DNA of 64,000 bases from Trichoderma breve (GCF_028502605.1 NC_079237.1:2170001-2234000), one strand, 5' to 3'. Shown: positions 34,801 to 47,900, counted from the first letter of the stretch. Notes: a model not told the origin generated them from the letters alone. Program-made: numbers and translations.

Positions 34801-37800
34801 GTTCACTCTGCCTCCATTCTTACAGTTAAGCACTTCATTCCGAAATTTGTTTTCAAACTTCTTATCAGCCTACAGTCTCCTCTATTCCGGAGGAACTCCA
34901 AGGGCCGTATTGCATCCTAAGTGGCCAGCACGGTCCATTACATGTATCCTGACCTACCTGGAGGATAGGTACTCTTTGCAGGGTAAAATCGTTCTATAGG
35001 CACCTATTACCCTATCCTCGGCTCTGTCCAGACACATGCACTTGCAAGAGCCAAATTGTATTGCCCGAGGCACCAATTTCCCTTCTTGCAGATTCCAAAC
35101 CTCCTAGACTGTCTCCCTAATGCCGAATGATGCGATCCCTTGAAAGCAAGGGACGTCGAAAACACACTTATACGCAAGTACATTCTTCAAACAGCCTCCT
35201 AAAATGCGCCATGCAGGGACTTATTTCGCCCTACGCAAGTAGATTTGCTACCAACGTTGCGTCCAGATCTGCAGGTACCTTTTGCGCCTGGACAGGCTCA
35301 GGTACGCCAAGTGCTTTAGTAGCGATGCTAAGGTGTCATCTAACACGACCGATGTAAGTGCCTGTAGCGTTCGATGAGCACGGTACTTCTCTTGACGAAT
35401 ACAGTACCTGTACTTTATACACTCCCAGACAATCATCGAGTTCTTGTATGCTGGGGGCCGACCTGTAGTACCGACCTTGGCTCTAAAATTAGGGCCTGCT
35501 AGTACGGGGTACGTGCTGCCAAGGTACCTAGCAGCTCCCCCCATACAGGTCGTACAGGTCCATGTACAGAGTACAGAGTACACTACACTAAGCGGGAGGT
35601 GTTGAAGAAATGCAGGACCGACCCAAGGCAGTAAGTGGCAGGAACTACCATGTACCCAGCAGGCACCTGCCACACTGCATTTGTTAGATTAGACATCCCT
35701 TCTGTGTCAGTCCAGTCCAGTCCGCTGAGGCCTCCTCCATTCAGGACACGTTTTTCCTTTGTTCATCAGCTCCATGGATGTCTTGACCAGTGCAATTGAT
35801 TACCTGTTCTAGGTAGTATTTCCGGCTCTCCTTCATGCGCGCCACACCAAACCCTGCTCTGTGCGACTGCCTCGGACACTGACAAGCATCAGTGTGGCGC
35901 TCAGGCCATGCATGTGACAGCCTGAAGGGCCTCCAGCACCTTGAGGGCAGCCAATCTGTGTCTCCAAGCAGCACGAGTAGTGTACATGCTCCGTACCGAT
36001 ATCGACGGGCTCTGCAGACCTCGAGAGACCCTTTGATAAGTGCTCACTGCGCCCACGCCTGCAAACAGCCACCGAGGCGGCCCTGTCTTCATCTCGAGTT
36101 TCATCGCTCTGCACCGGGCCTTTTATCGCTGGCGATGTAACCATCAGGGGCTCGTTTGGGGGCCGCTTTTGAGATCTCACCGTCCAGGGCACTCATCTAT
36201 CCTCATCGTGATGGTTGACGAGCAGCGCCAGATGGCTGATGGGTTACTTCCCGTCTCCCCACCCCCATGCTCCTTTGCCATCACCAGGCATCCCTGGCGT
36301 CCCACGCGAAGGCCTGCCACTTGCTGTGGTCCCGTCATCAGCGGCCCACACCACGAGCGCGAGAGACACGACAAGGTGCAAGGCCTAGACAGAGGGGCCG
36401 GAGCTGCCAGAGGATATGTCGGCTGTACGAGTACCTACAGTACAAGCACCAAGCCGATCTGGGCAGAGCTTCATCTCTTTCTCTCTGGCCATGACATGGA
36501 TTCCTTTATCCGCCTTCAAGATTAATGCCCTCGCCGCTTACCTGCATCTGTCTGGCGCGCCTCACTACGACTTTGTCTTGCATCGCGTCAAGGGAATACG
36601 GCTCAAGCTGTCAAAGAGCCTAAGAAGACAGCCGATTGATGAAGAACAGGCACAATCATGATAACCCCAGAGACATTATCCATAGTACTACATTATGCAT
36701 ACTCATACGCACAAACCCCCTTCGGCTTTTGGCCGAGCTTGTTTTTAGCGACGTCACAGAGCTTTTCCGGCATTGCCAACTTTGATGGGGAGCGACGACA
36801 TCACACATCCAGTGTCAAGTCATTCGCGGCATCCTGTTTTGTCAAAATTGGCTATACCCGTCTTTTCTCGGTTACAAACAGCAAACAAGTCCTGGAGGCA
36901 TTCGATATGTATTGATTTCACGCACTCAGAGTCCCCAGTCAACCAGCTGGCCACGCATGCTTATTATTACACTCTACGGAGCACCGACCTTGTATTGTGG
37001 GCAGTATCGGTATCGGATCTACTACTATTACCCGCCATCCGTAATACTGCATTATACACATGTCTTTGTACTCCGTGTTCTACACAAACACGTGCAAGCT
37101 CCGTCGGCATCTCGGGGCTACTTTGATGAGCTTGGCGCGTTCATGTACATACAATGTTTGCAAAGCTGCGACTTGGAGATCAGGGCATCAAGCTCGGTGT
37201 TGATTTTGCTTCCACCCTTCCCCAATCGGCGTCAACTATTGCGCCGGCTGTAGCAGAAATTGCCTGCGATCAGAATCAAAGGATCCTCGGAAAGAAAAGG
37301 TCTCTGGCCGTCTTATCATGTCGCATTCGGTAGCAACAACCTACAGGGTGCCATCCCCCATGGCTTGATGATCTACGACGCTTTGGCAAGATGCAGATCC
37401 CCGGCCTGCAAAGCATATAATACGATCCTTGGTCAATGGGGCTCCCTAGGGGTGTTTCCAAAGAAATGGCCGTTCAAGGTGGTGGCGACGACTTTGCAAG
37501 TTATACAAGTGCGAGGCAACTACTCAGCACATTTGAAGGGCGTCATCATTCACATTCACACGGCCCTCGTCGTGGTGTCGATGCCGTGGGTGGAGAGAAG
37601 CATTTTCCGGCTGCGGTTGAAATAACAGGCTTCCTGCTGGAATAACTACTGTGTGTCGATCATGATGCCGCGGCCAGTCCGTGAAGGCGGATTTTCAGCA
37701 TGTATGCCTCGCTTGTGAAGAGGCGTCTGTGAGCCAGCTAACCGGCGGCCGAGGTCCTTACAGCCGTTGGTCAGTACGCGCCTAAGCTCCATGTCCGGCC

Positions 37801-38762
37801 GCCGAGATGGCCCCCTGCTAAGACCTTACCCCGTAAGGAACAGGCGCCGTTGTGCTTTGACCCGCAGAAACCCCGCGATGGAAGTTGTTGCATGACAAGT
37901 CCATGCCCTCGTCAAAGAGACTACTCGTACGACTAGTTTGTGTGGAGCATCTACTACAGGTACAATGGTGTGGACGCGGATACAGGGCATCTGTGCCGCG
38001 GCCGTATTTGGTTTGTCATGAAGCAGCTCGGCCATCTCAACTCTCGACTCATGCTCAGCAAAGGGAAGAAAGCCTTGCCAGCCATTCACGCGACAATTAG
38101 AGTCCATATAGCAACAGAAGGGTTAGCTATAATACGGGTAAAGCTTAACAGAGCAGCAGCGGGGGGAAATGGACGAAGAGAATGATGGAAAGAGAATGGG
38201 AAAGAAGAATAATGAAAAGAAGGGGAAATAATAACAACAAACAAATGATATCGAGAGCGGCGTTATTAAGTCGGCGGCCGATAGACGAGATGCCCATGTG
38301 GTGTCATGTATCTAAAATCCGGGATGCGGATGATTCGGCCTTGACTTCCAGACCGAATTGGGACGCTTCACACGATACGGCGCGCGGTTCTGCGCGAATA
38401 ACTCGACTGGCTTTGCTTGTTCACCAATAAACCCTTGGTTGACAAGCACTTGACGAAACATGTACAAACATCTTGATCCACCTGACAGCAAAAGCATCAA
38501 ACACAACGCCAGACAGCACGAACGGTCGATATATCGCCATTGTCAAATAGGCGCAGGGGTCTGTTCAGCTTCAGCCATGGCCGTAAGACTAACGGCTGGA
38601 ATGCGGTTTCAACATAGGCGGCACTGCGGCACTCATACCAGCCAGATGTGTATATATATGGTATGTCAATACGATACATACTGCTCTCCCGGATAGGCGA
38701 CAAAGAGATGCGGCTAGCGGGATGTCACCCACGGTTGAATTAATACCTCAATCGCCTTATTG

Positions 38763-38782
38763 TACTACTACTAGTAGTAGTA
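38763..38782. repeat. perfect 20-bp palindrome
   Basis: TACTACTACTAGTAGTAGTA equals its own reverse complement with no spacer. It is built of TAC and GTA triplets and is followed at once by TTACGGAG. It lies in non-coding DNA. Confidence 0.85.
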
Positions 38783-41565
38783 TTACGGAGCAGATCATCA
38801 ACCCCATCTTGATGCGGTAGAAACGGGGCTAAAATCAGCCGGCGGAGGCTCACCCCGCGCCATGAACCGGATCTACTTGTACTACAGAGTGTCACCCTTC
38901 ACATCTTTTGCGTCCAAGTGGCATCACTGCAACTGACCCAGACAATCTCCCACAGCACGGCCTGTTCAAGACAATTCCTGTATGCGGTGGCATAGTGCGT
39001 GACCAGGATCCATGAGACCCGACGGCTCTCCCGAAACCTGGTATGAATCCATTACTGTACTATTCTACTCCCAAAGGGCAATAGCTTCTTACCTCACGGC
39101 CACTCGTGCCGATCTCGAGTGCTTACCAGGTACTACCACAGAACGGTGTCGACGAGCGGCACTCTTATCGCATAGGACTGTCCAAGACCCTCTTTGAGTC
39201 GATCGATGAGGGAGGCTTGCCCATGGGAAGAGGATGCTCGGATATCAAGTGTTGGAAGCTCAACACGCTGATCTGAGATGTTAGTGGCATTCTGTCGTCA
39301 GATCTCTCTTGCATACGCTTCTTTACTCGTATGGAAGAGGCCCTATCAGACCCCATCTATTCCCAATGGACTATGGTACATACATTCAGGGTACATTCAC
39401 ACTCCCTCGCCAAGATATCAAGACCTCATCAAGCGTGGGCTTGGCATCACCGGGCTATATCAACACAGTCTCTGCACATGGCGATGGGGTATATTGTGTA
39501 GCACGCTGTGGTACATGATACTCAAATCTGGACGACCCATTACGACATGATACCCATTATATCATCAGAGATCTGTCTGTCCTGGCTCATTCTTGAAGGC
39601 GACGGAAGTGGTCGCCCCATACCAAGCGCTGTCAGTGGAAGTGTAGTCTGACGCCGTCCCGTCAGAAGGCGATCTAACGCAAACATTCCCTGCTGGCTCT
39701 ACAGGCGAAGCAGCCGATCGGGCGGCGTCAAAACCATACAGCAGCGGTGCGACATAGCCTGCGGCTACATACTACTCCGCATGAGGTAGCACCGGCACTG
39801 CTAGTCCTGCTACGAAGAATACGACATCGATACCTGTGCTAGCCTAGGCACTAGCTGTAGCGCTGCAACTCTGTGGGGCGCCATCATTGTACGAGTGGAG
39901 GGCCTCACGAGGATGATCTGGTCGGCTGAGAAGCTCGGACGACAAACTTCAATGACCTTTTGCTCAAGACTGCAATTCTCCGCATAGCGTCAAGGGAAAC
40001 ACGCTTCGCAGAGGACACGTTTGCTCTTACTCAACCCTGATTACACCAAATGCCTGGCTGCAGTGGTGAAACAAAATCACCATCTTCTTTCAGGGTGAAG
40101 ATGTCAGTTCTTCATCGTCTGCATACCAAATGTTATTTGTTTCAAGAAAGAGAAGGGCTGACTCGCGGATCACGGCACTTGCAACATGTCGGCGCTTTAT
40201 GCTTAATGAATCTTGTAACGTGCTATCTGCTCTATATTGCCTTGCTCTATTCAACGGCTCACACCCCGTGTCCCACCAATGCTACTACTCAAGGTACCAG
40301 GAGCAGCAGAAACCGCTGCTCTCGCGTCCATCGCCCGTTTTGTATGCCGCATATACTTGGTCTACATACATGCACGACTCCATCATACAGAGCACCGTAC
40401 CAAGCCCCGACGCCGTTTTGTAAGCCAGCCAAGTGCTTATGAATTCGGTGGTGGCCGAACAGGATGCAAGCCGGCGTCGAGTTTCCGCACCTCTTTGGTT
40501 AGGGGTGTCTCACTTTCCTTTCTTTTTCCTTTTTTTAACCCATTATCCCTCTATGTTGACTGGCCAATGCGTGCGGTTTCCCCCCTGGCTCCCCGAAAAA
40601 TCTGCACATTGTTGCTCCGTCCGCCGCGTGGTCTCGGAGACAACGACGCTTTGGTAATGTCTTGGGGAGGAGATGGTGATGGACGAGAGCCTTGAGTGGC
40701 CAGGTGAGGCGGACGGCCCGAAAGGGATTCTCCGCCATGGCCGATGGCCCAATGCGGCAGTATCAACTCTCTATCCCTTTGCTTTGTCTTACCACTCCCC
40801 CATCCGAGGCACGCACGCTCCATGCCATGCCCATGGAGGGAGTGGAAGTGGTACAAGTTGTCTCTACGGCCGAGACATGCTTCCCAGCTAGCATCGCGGC
40901 TTGAGTGCCGAATGACATGATCATCAACCTTCTCTTTTCAATACGATGGGCGGGGATCATCAAAGCTCGTCAAGGCGATATTAGCACTACCACCAAGCGC
41001 TCGGGCCCGGTAGCGGCATCTGCGTTTTTGGCGCGGGCCTTCCCTTCTGGTCGTTTTTCTTGAAATGGGACAGAAACGCCGAGACTGTCTTTTGCTTGTC
41101 GTGAAATTTGAAGAGCAAATGGCATTTCCTCGGCCTCGCTAGGCGGCACTAGCCTGGCCGTTTTGTTTTATTATGGGCTCCGAAGGGATATTTCTCACGG
41201 ACCACGGACAAACACGACCAGATCGATCTATGTAACGTTCTATTCAACTATTAACTGACACAAATGTAATTTCGTAGACGCGCAGATTATTCCATCGCTA
41301 AACGACCAATGTCCCGTTGCATCCCTCTGCGCAATGTCCGATGTGTCGATATGCTCCAAACTGGCGTGTAATGGGCCGAAGCATCACCGTGCTGGCTGAA
41401 TTGTTGCGTAGAGTAAAAAAACAAAGATAGCAACACGTGTAAACTTCGAAATAACCCATCAGGTGCATGAATAGGTAGACTTTGTAGAGTAATCATTGCA
41501 AGATTCTTTGGTCTCGAATGATACCGATCCGTAGGCTTTTGAAAGCAAGTTTGCTTCCCCGAGTG

Positions 41566-43736
41566 TCACCGAAAACGCCAATTCTCATCCTCCTCGTCTG
41601 AATCGCCGCCCTCAACCTCATCTTCCGCATCGAGGAGTGCCATCCGAACAAAGTGTCTAACCCACGCCTCCTGATCGGCGTCCAGCCCGTCCTGATTCTG
41701 ATTATTGTTGTCATTCGGGTCCGGGTTCTGCCTCGCAGCACCTCCTCGACCTGCAGCTCCAGCTCGACCTCGCGCTCCTCCACGTCCGCCGTCCTGACCT
41801 CGACGGGCATCACCCCTAGCACCCCTTGCACGGTTGGCAGGATGGCCTCTGGCATTGTTGGCAGCTTGGCCTCCACGATGATTCGGGCCATGTGCCGCAG
41901 CCCGGCCTCTTGCTGCTCCTCCGCCGCGGGCTCTGGCGGGTAAGTTGTCTGCACCTCGATGCCCGCCACGCCCCTGATTGTTATTGTTATTGTTGCCATT
42001 GTTAACTGGATTGTCCATGAGTCGTAGGACGAGGGGAGCCTCACGAGCTACAGCGACTCTCTGGCCGTTCTCGTCAAGCTGTACCGGCACGTTGGCATTG
42101 GCGTTGGCATTGGCATCGACATTGCCCTCGACCTCGTCATCCATCTCTTCAATCTCCAAGCCAATCTCGTTCAGAGCCTCTTCACCTTCCGGCACGGCTT
42201 CGTTCGCACCATTGTTTGCCGCAGCACCTCGTCCACCAGCGAATCCTATACCAACATCATCGCCATCTCCACCTTCCAGCTCCCACAAGCGCATATAGCA
42301 TGATGTAACCTTGCCATCTTCCTGTTGGTTGTAGTGTCGATATGGATTCCCCGGATCCAGCCAGCAGGAGCAAAGGTAACAGAAGTGTGTGTCGCATCGC
42401 GAGCAAATCATATGGTTACAGCCGTGAGTCTTTTGTGCTGGGGCGTTGCAAGTCGGGCAGGGGCTCGTATGCAGCTTGAGATACTCGAGAGAAGCCTTGT
42501 CGTCCTCGGTAAGCTCGCCGTCTTTGCGTCTGGGGGCGCATTGGAAGAACTCTCCATGCCATGACTGATAACATCTACTGCAAAAGGCAAATCCGCAATC
42601 CTCACAGACGGACAAAAGGTCACCGCGGTTGAACTTTTCTGCTCCCTTCTTGCTCTTTCCGTTGGCTTCACTCTTCTCGTCCTGATCAGACTCAGCATCT
42701 GAAGCTTCGCCAAAGTCGAGACCTTCAGGCTTCTTGTGTTTTTTGGAGCGTGCAGCTCCGTTGCACCACTGTCGAGGGCAGTAGATGGTGTTTTTATCAG
42801 ATTCAAGTTCCGTCTTATACTTGAGGTCAACGTAGCGCTTCACCATTTCTTCAGAGAGGCCAATCTGCAACAACTCGCTGGGACTGATGAAAGTCTTGGG
42901 CTTGCGTCTCTTTTCTCCCTCCTCCTTTGCGGCAGCAGAACGCTCTTTAGCACAGTTAGGGGCCAGACAACGAACAGTCGACAAGTTGCCTTCTTTGATG
43001 GCATCGTTGTAGAAATCCTGGAGACATTGCAAGCAGAAAATGTGAGTGCAGTCAAGCATCTTGTGACATTTTGATCCTTTCTTGGGATCTACAGAGTATC
43101 AAGGTGGATTAGTATGAGAACATGGGTTGATATATGGGCTGTTTCCTCATACATACCTAAACAAATGCCACAGTTGAACGTCTCCTTGTCAAAGGCCGCC
43201 TTCTTGGCTTTGATATCGTAGTCCAGCACAGCGAGTTTATGCTCTGGATCGACCTGGAGAGTTCCTTCAGAAGTAATGGCCCCAAACACATCGTCAGCAG
43301 CCCGCTGTATGTGGTCGATGTAAGTGTAGGCCACCAGGTCCCGTCCCATTTCTTCCCACAGTTGGGATGCTTCTCCCGCAAGACTTGCAAGCTTCTCAGC
43401 CGAGAGCCATTGAGGAGTGGTTGAAATCTTGACCAGGGGCGCGCATTCTGCGGGATAGCCATCCGGAAGCGTGATATGCATGGTGAGAGGAGGTAGGTGA
43501 GAGACTTGCAGAGAGTCTACCAACGCCGGTGCATCAGACGCCGAACCGTTGAGAACCTGACCAGGCTCAGCAGCAGCAGGAAAGGTCACGGTCACGGGGG
43601 CAGCCGGTTCCACGGGCAGCTCCAGCTCAAAAACGAATCCAGCGCCATCTGGACGGCGAAGCTCGGGATAGATGGCCTCGAGGGTTTCCAGCTCGGTGGC
43701 CCGGACATCATCGTCATCGACTGCTGAATGATCCAT
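41566..43736 (-). CDS. ITT1: RWD-RBR E3 ubiquitin ligase, ITT1/RNF14 type
   Basis: Exons 43736-43157 and 43088-41566 give 700 residues; the phase-1 junction restores Asp in CGICLDPKKGSKCHKM. Order of domains: RWD domain at about 5-155 (ELETLEAIYPELRR); RING1 from about 190 (CGICL...CTHIFCLQC); IBR (YCPRQWCNG...CEDCGFAFCSRCYQSWHG); RING2 with the expected catalytic Cys near 407 in THGCNHMIC. This matches yeast Itt1, which interacts with translation release factors, and human RNF14, which acts on stalled ribosomes. Two parts are unusual: a Lys-rich, acidic insert of about 70 residues inside the IBR region, and a long C-terminal extension of acidic, poly-Asn and RGG/RG-rich sequence. The extension may bind RNA (inference). 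The gene is divergent from CAX4. Confidence 0.9.
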
Positions 43737-44575
43737 GTCGGTTGCACGGCTGAAGCATGTCCGCTGCCAACAGAGAGAAGATGGCGGTGGCAGAATTTAT
43801 CGAGCTTCGTGAAAGAGCTGGCTGACAGTGCAGTTGCAGTGCAGTGCAAGAAACCTGTGGCAAAGCGTGAGCAAGAAGAGACTTAATCGGCGATAATTCT
43901 TGATCCAATCATGTCAAGGGCGCTCGCCATACTAACTAACGCACACTATTGCTCAGTGAGTGTCGTGTCGGGTCAGAGAGACAAACAGACCGACAGAGAA
44001 ACAGACGGCAGAAAGAAGAAAAGATATATCCAAAAAGAAGAAAGGAGAAAATAAGAAATAAGAAAGACAGAATATGGTTACAGATCCATATCCATCTCCA
44101 TTTGCCGCCGTTGAGTCATCACCGAGTGTTTGAATCTTTGCAGTAGAAACTCTTAGAAAGAATTAAGCCCAAAATTCATTCACCTACCGCTATTATTCTG
44201 CTCTACTAGAGTCAGGCAGGAGCCGTTAATCCTGTGCGTCGCGGGCCGTGGCTACCTAATCTGCTAATTTCCGTTCTGTAATTTTTCGCCTCTAGGCTCT
44301 GAAGAGCTGCGCCACACCGCTGCCAGAATCAAGCCACGGTTTCTCCTTGGTTCAGCCCCGAAATGCCGTCACATGCAACTGGATGTGTCCTTGCATCATC
44401 ACTTTTTCCTTTCTTCATTCTTCATTGCTTTCCCTCGCTTTCGACTCGGGGGCGATTGCTTTTTGCGTGGTGCATGGTGGGCATGTCGTTGATCCGGTAG
44501 CCCTAGCTTGATCCAGATTCTCTTCTCCCATCTTCTTCTTTTCTCTCTTTGTCTTTCCACTTGCATCGAGGTATC
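43737..44575. other. intergenic region between divergent genes
   Basis: About 0.84 kb with promoters for the ITT1-like gene (-) and CAX4 (+). A pyrimidine-rich stretch (about 44400-44560) precedes the CAX4 start. An A/G-rich run lies at about 44010-44065. Confidence 0.5.
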
Positions 44576-45386
44576 ATGAACTCACCAACCGCAAACATGA
44601 GTGAAGATTACACTTCCACGCTTGCCTCCCTCTCCGTCACACATGTCTACTATGTAAGTTCCCACCAGCCATGCTGTTCTCCCTAGCCTAATAGACCAGT
44701 TAACTAATCATCTTTCTCTCTTCCAGGACCCGGACGACTATGTCTCCCTCGTGTGCGCCTACCTTGCCCTCCTCCCCCAAGCCCTCTGCGTCGTCTACGC
44801 CACCCTCATATTTTCCACCCGCGAAGCCGAAATATGTCTAGCCTTTGCCGGCCAACTCGCCTGCGAGGCCCTCAACTTCATCCTCAAGCGAGTCATCAAG
44901 GAGGAACGCCCGCGCCGCATCCACGGCAAGGGCTACGGCATGCCCAGCTCGCACGCCCAATTCGTTGCTTTCTGGAGCCTCTCGCTCGCCCTGTTCCTCC
45001 TGGTGCGGCATAAGCCGCTGGCACAAGGGAAGTCACCGGCGAGGGCCACTATATTCGACGGCGGCCGGCCCTGGACTTTGGTCGAGAGGCTGGCTGTTAG
45101 TCTTGCTGGAGCGCTTGTGGCGGCGGCAACGGCGTGGAGCAGAATATACTTGAATTACCATACAACGACACAGGTGGCTGCAGGTGCGGCTGCGGGGCTC
45201 ATCTTTGCGCTGGTTTGGTTTGTGGCGACGGAGATTCTTAGGAGGACGGGATGGCTGGCTTGGGGCATTGAATTGCCTCCTGCAAGGCTGCTGAGGATAC
45301 GCGATTTGGTGGTGGAAGAAGACATGTGCCAGGCGGGATGGGAAAAGTGGGAAGAGAAGAAGAAGACGAAGACGAAGACAAACTAG
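44576..45386 (+). CDS. CAX4: dolichyldiphosphatase (CAX4/DOLPP1)
   Basis: ER enzyme that hydrolyses dolichyl diphosphate on the luminal side, recycling the lipid carrier for N-glycosylation. Exons 44576-44653 and about 44727-45386 (the acceptor could be one base off) give about 245 residues in phase 0. All PAP2 motifs are present: KRVIKEERPRR (motif 1), PSSHAQF (motif 2) and SRIYLNYHTTTQV (motif 3, with Gln instead of the Asp found in other PAP2 enzymes, as is usual for this family). Several hydrophobic helices surround them, and the tail is Lys-rich. The start is MNSPTANMSEDYTST; the second ATG at 44597 is an alternative. Confidence 0.92.
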
Positions 45387-45863
45387 ACGAGACATATAAG
45401 CGCATGTGCAAATCATGATGGCAACGTCAGCAAATGGTTCCTCATGGTTGTTTTTTAAACCCGTTATTCATACAAGCATATTCATACGAGCAAAAAGTGG
45501 CTATCCAAAAACATGTCTCGTAGTGTCTAATTTTGACGTCTTCTATCATGTTCTCATACATAGCCTATCCGTACATTTCGATTGTCCGACTGCCCCAGCA
45601 GTATATACCGTAAAGCCGCCTTCACCTTAAACCTGAAAAGAAATTTTTCCATACGTGAGTAAGGAAAAAAAGAAGAATAAGAAAAGAAAAGAAAAGGCAA
45701 AGAGAAAAGGGGGGAAATAGACAAGAAAATAAAAATACATCGCCCGCTTGCATTCCATCACATATTTTCCCCCAAGAGAAAAGAAGCGCCCTTCACAGAA
45801 GGACGAAAAAGTAGAAAAGGAAGAGAAGAAAGAACCAAAGCAGTCGATAAAAGCATCAGGTGT
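45387..45863. other. intergenic region between convergent genes
   Basis: Short region between two 3' ends. Bases about 45655-45740 are A/G-rich, and much of the right half is purine-rich. No gene supported. Confidence 0.5.
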
Positions 45864-47900
45864 CTAAATCCATTCCGTTGTTCCAACCGTGTAGTTAGCA
45901 TCGGCGTTGGAAGCACCTATCGTTGACGGAATGGAATCGATGCTCCTGCGGCTTGCCTTTGTCCGTGGGGATACAGAAGCATTGTTTGGGCTGTACACTG
46001 TAGGACTGAGAGTAATGGGCTTTTCACTCTCAGCAGTTACCCTAATAGGCGAGCGAGTCGAATTCCTGTAATCATCACTGACAGCTAGGCCGATGTCACG
46101 AGTAGAGGGTGTATATGAGGGCCTGGCAGCAAAAGAGGAATCAGGACGGGTAGGCGAAAAAGGCCTCTCGGGGGAGAAGTAGAACGGGGCTTCCAAGCGC
46201 GTCACATCGCTGAGGTTGGATACTCTCAGACCAATCTGGACTGTCGCAGAAGACACCAGCGAAGAGTCTCGGTTGTGTCTAGGAGCGCCTGAAATGCGGA
46301 TCGAAGGTGGCGGCAACAGATCTATAAACATCTCGTTGCCTCGCGCCATATTTTCGTTGCCTCCCGTTGGCGAATAAGTCGTGGAAGGGAGAAGAATGCT
46401 GTTGCTGGTTTTGGGTCTCGCTTCAACCGCCTCTCGTTGACTTGGAAACAGACTGTACGAGTCCTTCCGAGCCCGAGTCACAACTGGCGACGGAGCCACA
46501 TTCATCAATTCGGAGCCGTCAGCAGCGACTCTGTTGAATGAAGGTGTTATAGGGATCGTCTCAAAGCCGTGACCCTTTCCGTTTGCGTTTTCCGCAGTCT
46601 CTCCAATAGCCTCTGACATTCTTGTACTTGCGCGAGACTCAAATATCCTCGCTGGTGAGACCGGTTGCTCGATCTGTGTGTTGAAAATATCTGTCCCCGG
46701 CCATGATTCGACGGATTTTTCTTTTCGCGGGGCGCCGAGTTCAAGATGCCCCAGCGGGCCAATCTTCTGCATCTTTCGGGAGCGGAGGAAGAGATAGAGG
46801 ACGCCAAATGTGATTCCCGACACGTTACTTGCCACGGAAGCCACCATGTTTAGGCTGAGTTGTATTTCAGTCAGTGCGAGTGGGTTTTGAGACGAGATGC
46901 TAAAGAAGAAGGGAGCCATTAAGCCCTGGTTTATTTCTCTGTTAGTTGTTTATAAATAGGGAAGCAAGCGGATTTTGGGACAACATACGTTTATTACAGC
47001 GCCCAGGATCATGTAGTAAACCATTCTGGACGCGCCCGTCCTTTCGATAATGCCGACTGATGGATCTCGATGTAGTCGAACAAAGATGATTATGGCCCCG
47101 ATGATCAGGATGCAAGATATTGTCGTTAACAGGACAAATGACTCAAGCCTCCAAGTCTGGACGAACCAGAAAAGAGAAGCATAGCACAGGTCTGGCGGCC
47201 TGATGAAGCGCGTTACCACGTACATGGCCACGGTACCAATGATGACAACGACGAGACAGGCAACGATGACCCATCTGGATCGCCGTTCAAAAGGTCGCCG
47301 CCTCAGTGCCTGCACCGTTGTTTCCAAACCAAAGATGAGCTGTATATAGGGAACAGTAAATAGAGCTACCAATGATCAGTCACAGCTCTAGAGCGTTTGG
47401 TAGCAATAGAAACTCACCCGGCAACATGGCCTGAGATATTGACGTGCATCCGAGAATCAGAAGCCCCTCCAGCCCCTTGGTCTGGCTAACCACATATACA
47501 ATACCCTGTATTGCTATGCCAATAGATAAGACGAAGGGGAATATTTCTGATGTTTCTATAAATTTGAAGACGGACGAACTAAGCCAGAGTGAGCCACCCG
47601 TTGCATATCTCCACGAGAGTAGGAAAGAAAATACCGAAATCCAAAAGCTGGGTTGCTCCTCTTCGCTCCCTTGTAGCAGTTCCGGAAAATGATGAATGCC
47701 AGAACCACAGCCATGGCAATATTAAAACCAGCAAGAATAATAATCATGGTCCGGACCTGCTTGGCAACGGCGAACTTGAGGTCGTTGATAATCGCGGACG
47801 TTGAATTGTCCATAAACTGGAATCCACCCACATCATTGTCCACTTGCCTGGCCCAAACCATCCCTCCCTGTTGTTCCGATAGCATATCCCAGCTGTCCAT
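45864..47900 (-). CDS. seven-transmembrane receptor-like protein, class not assigned
   Basis: Exons 47900-47635, 47578-47418, 47365-46989 and 46925-45864 give about 621 residues, with consistent phases 2, 1 and 0. Seven hydrophobic segments are visible: MIIILAGFNIAMAVVLAFII; EIFPFVLSIGIAIQGIVYVV; a stretch from GLLILGCTSISQAML into LFTVPYIQLIFGL; WVIVACLVVVIIGTVAMYVV; SFVLLTTISCILIIGAIIIF; MVYYMILGAVINGLMAPFFF; and MVASVASNVSGITFGVLYLF. An N-terminal stretch of about 50 residues without signal peptide precedes them. A tail of roughly 300 residues follows, rich in Ser, Thr and Pro, likely cytosolic and phosphorylated. The layout is that of a G-protein-coupled receptor, but I see no signature of the STE2/STE3, carbon-sensor, PTH11 or opsin classes. 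Function unknown; it may be an orphan fungal GPCR-like family. Confidence 0.75.

Larger units (their letters stand above)
28262..41565. other. gene-free region of about 13.3 kb upstream of vib-1
   Basis: Bounded by the vib-1 start (-) and the ITT1 stop (-), so all of it is upstream of vib-1. Composition looks near 50% GC, not the AT-rich pattern of RIP-mutated transposons. Open frames of up to 230 codons exist (for example 31895-32587) but show no motif, intron chain or similarity that I recognise, and they overlap frames on the other strand. The region holds alternating purine-pyrimidine tracts, a 20-bp palindrome, a CAAGA repeat and recurring TACTCCGTA/TACTCGTAC words. A long regulatory region or undetected non-coding transcripts are possible. 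Confidence 0.55.

Noticed and set aside
28262..41565. Possible transposon graveyard
   Set aside because: I found no long terminal repeats, terminal inverted repeats, transposase-like or reverse-transcriptase-like reading frames, nor AT-rich RIP signature by eye. A repeat-masking run would be needed to exclude very old copies.
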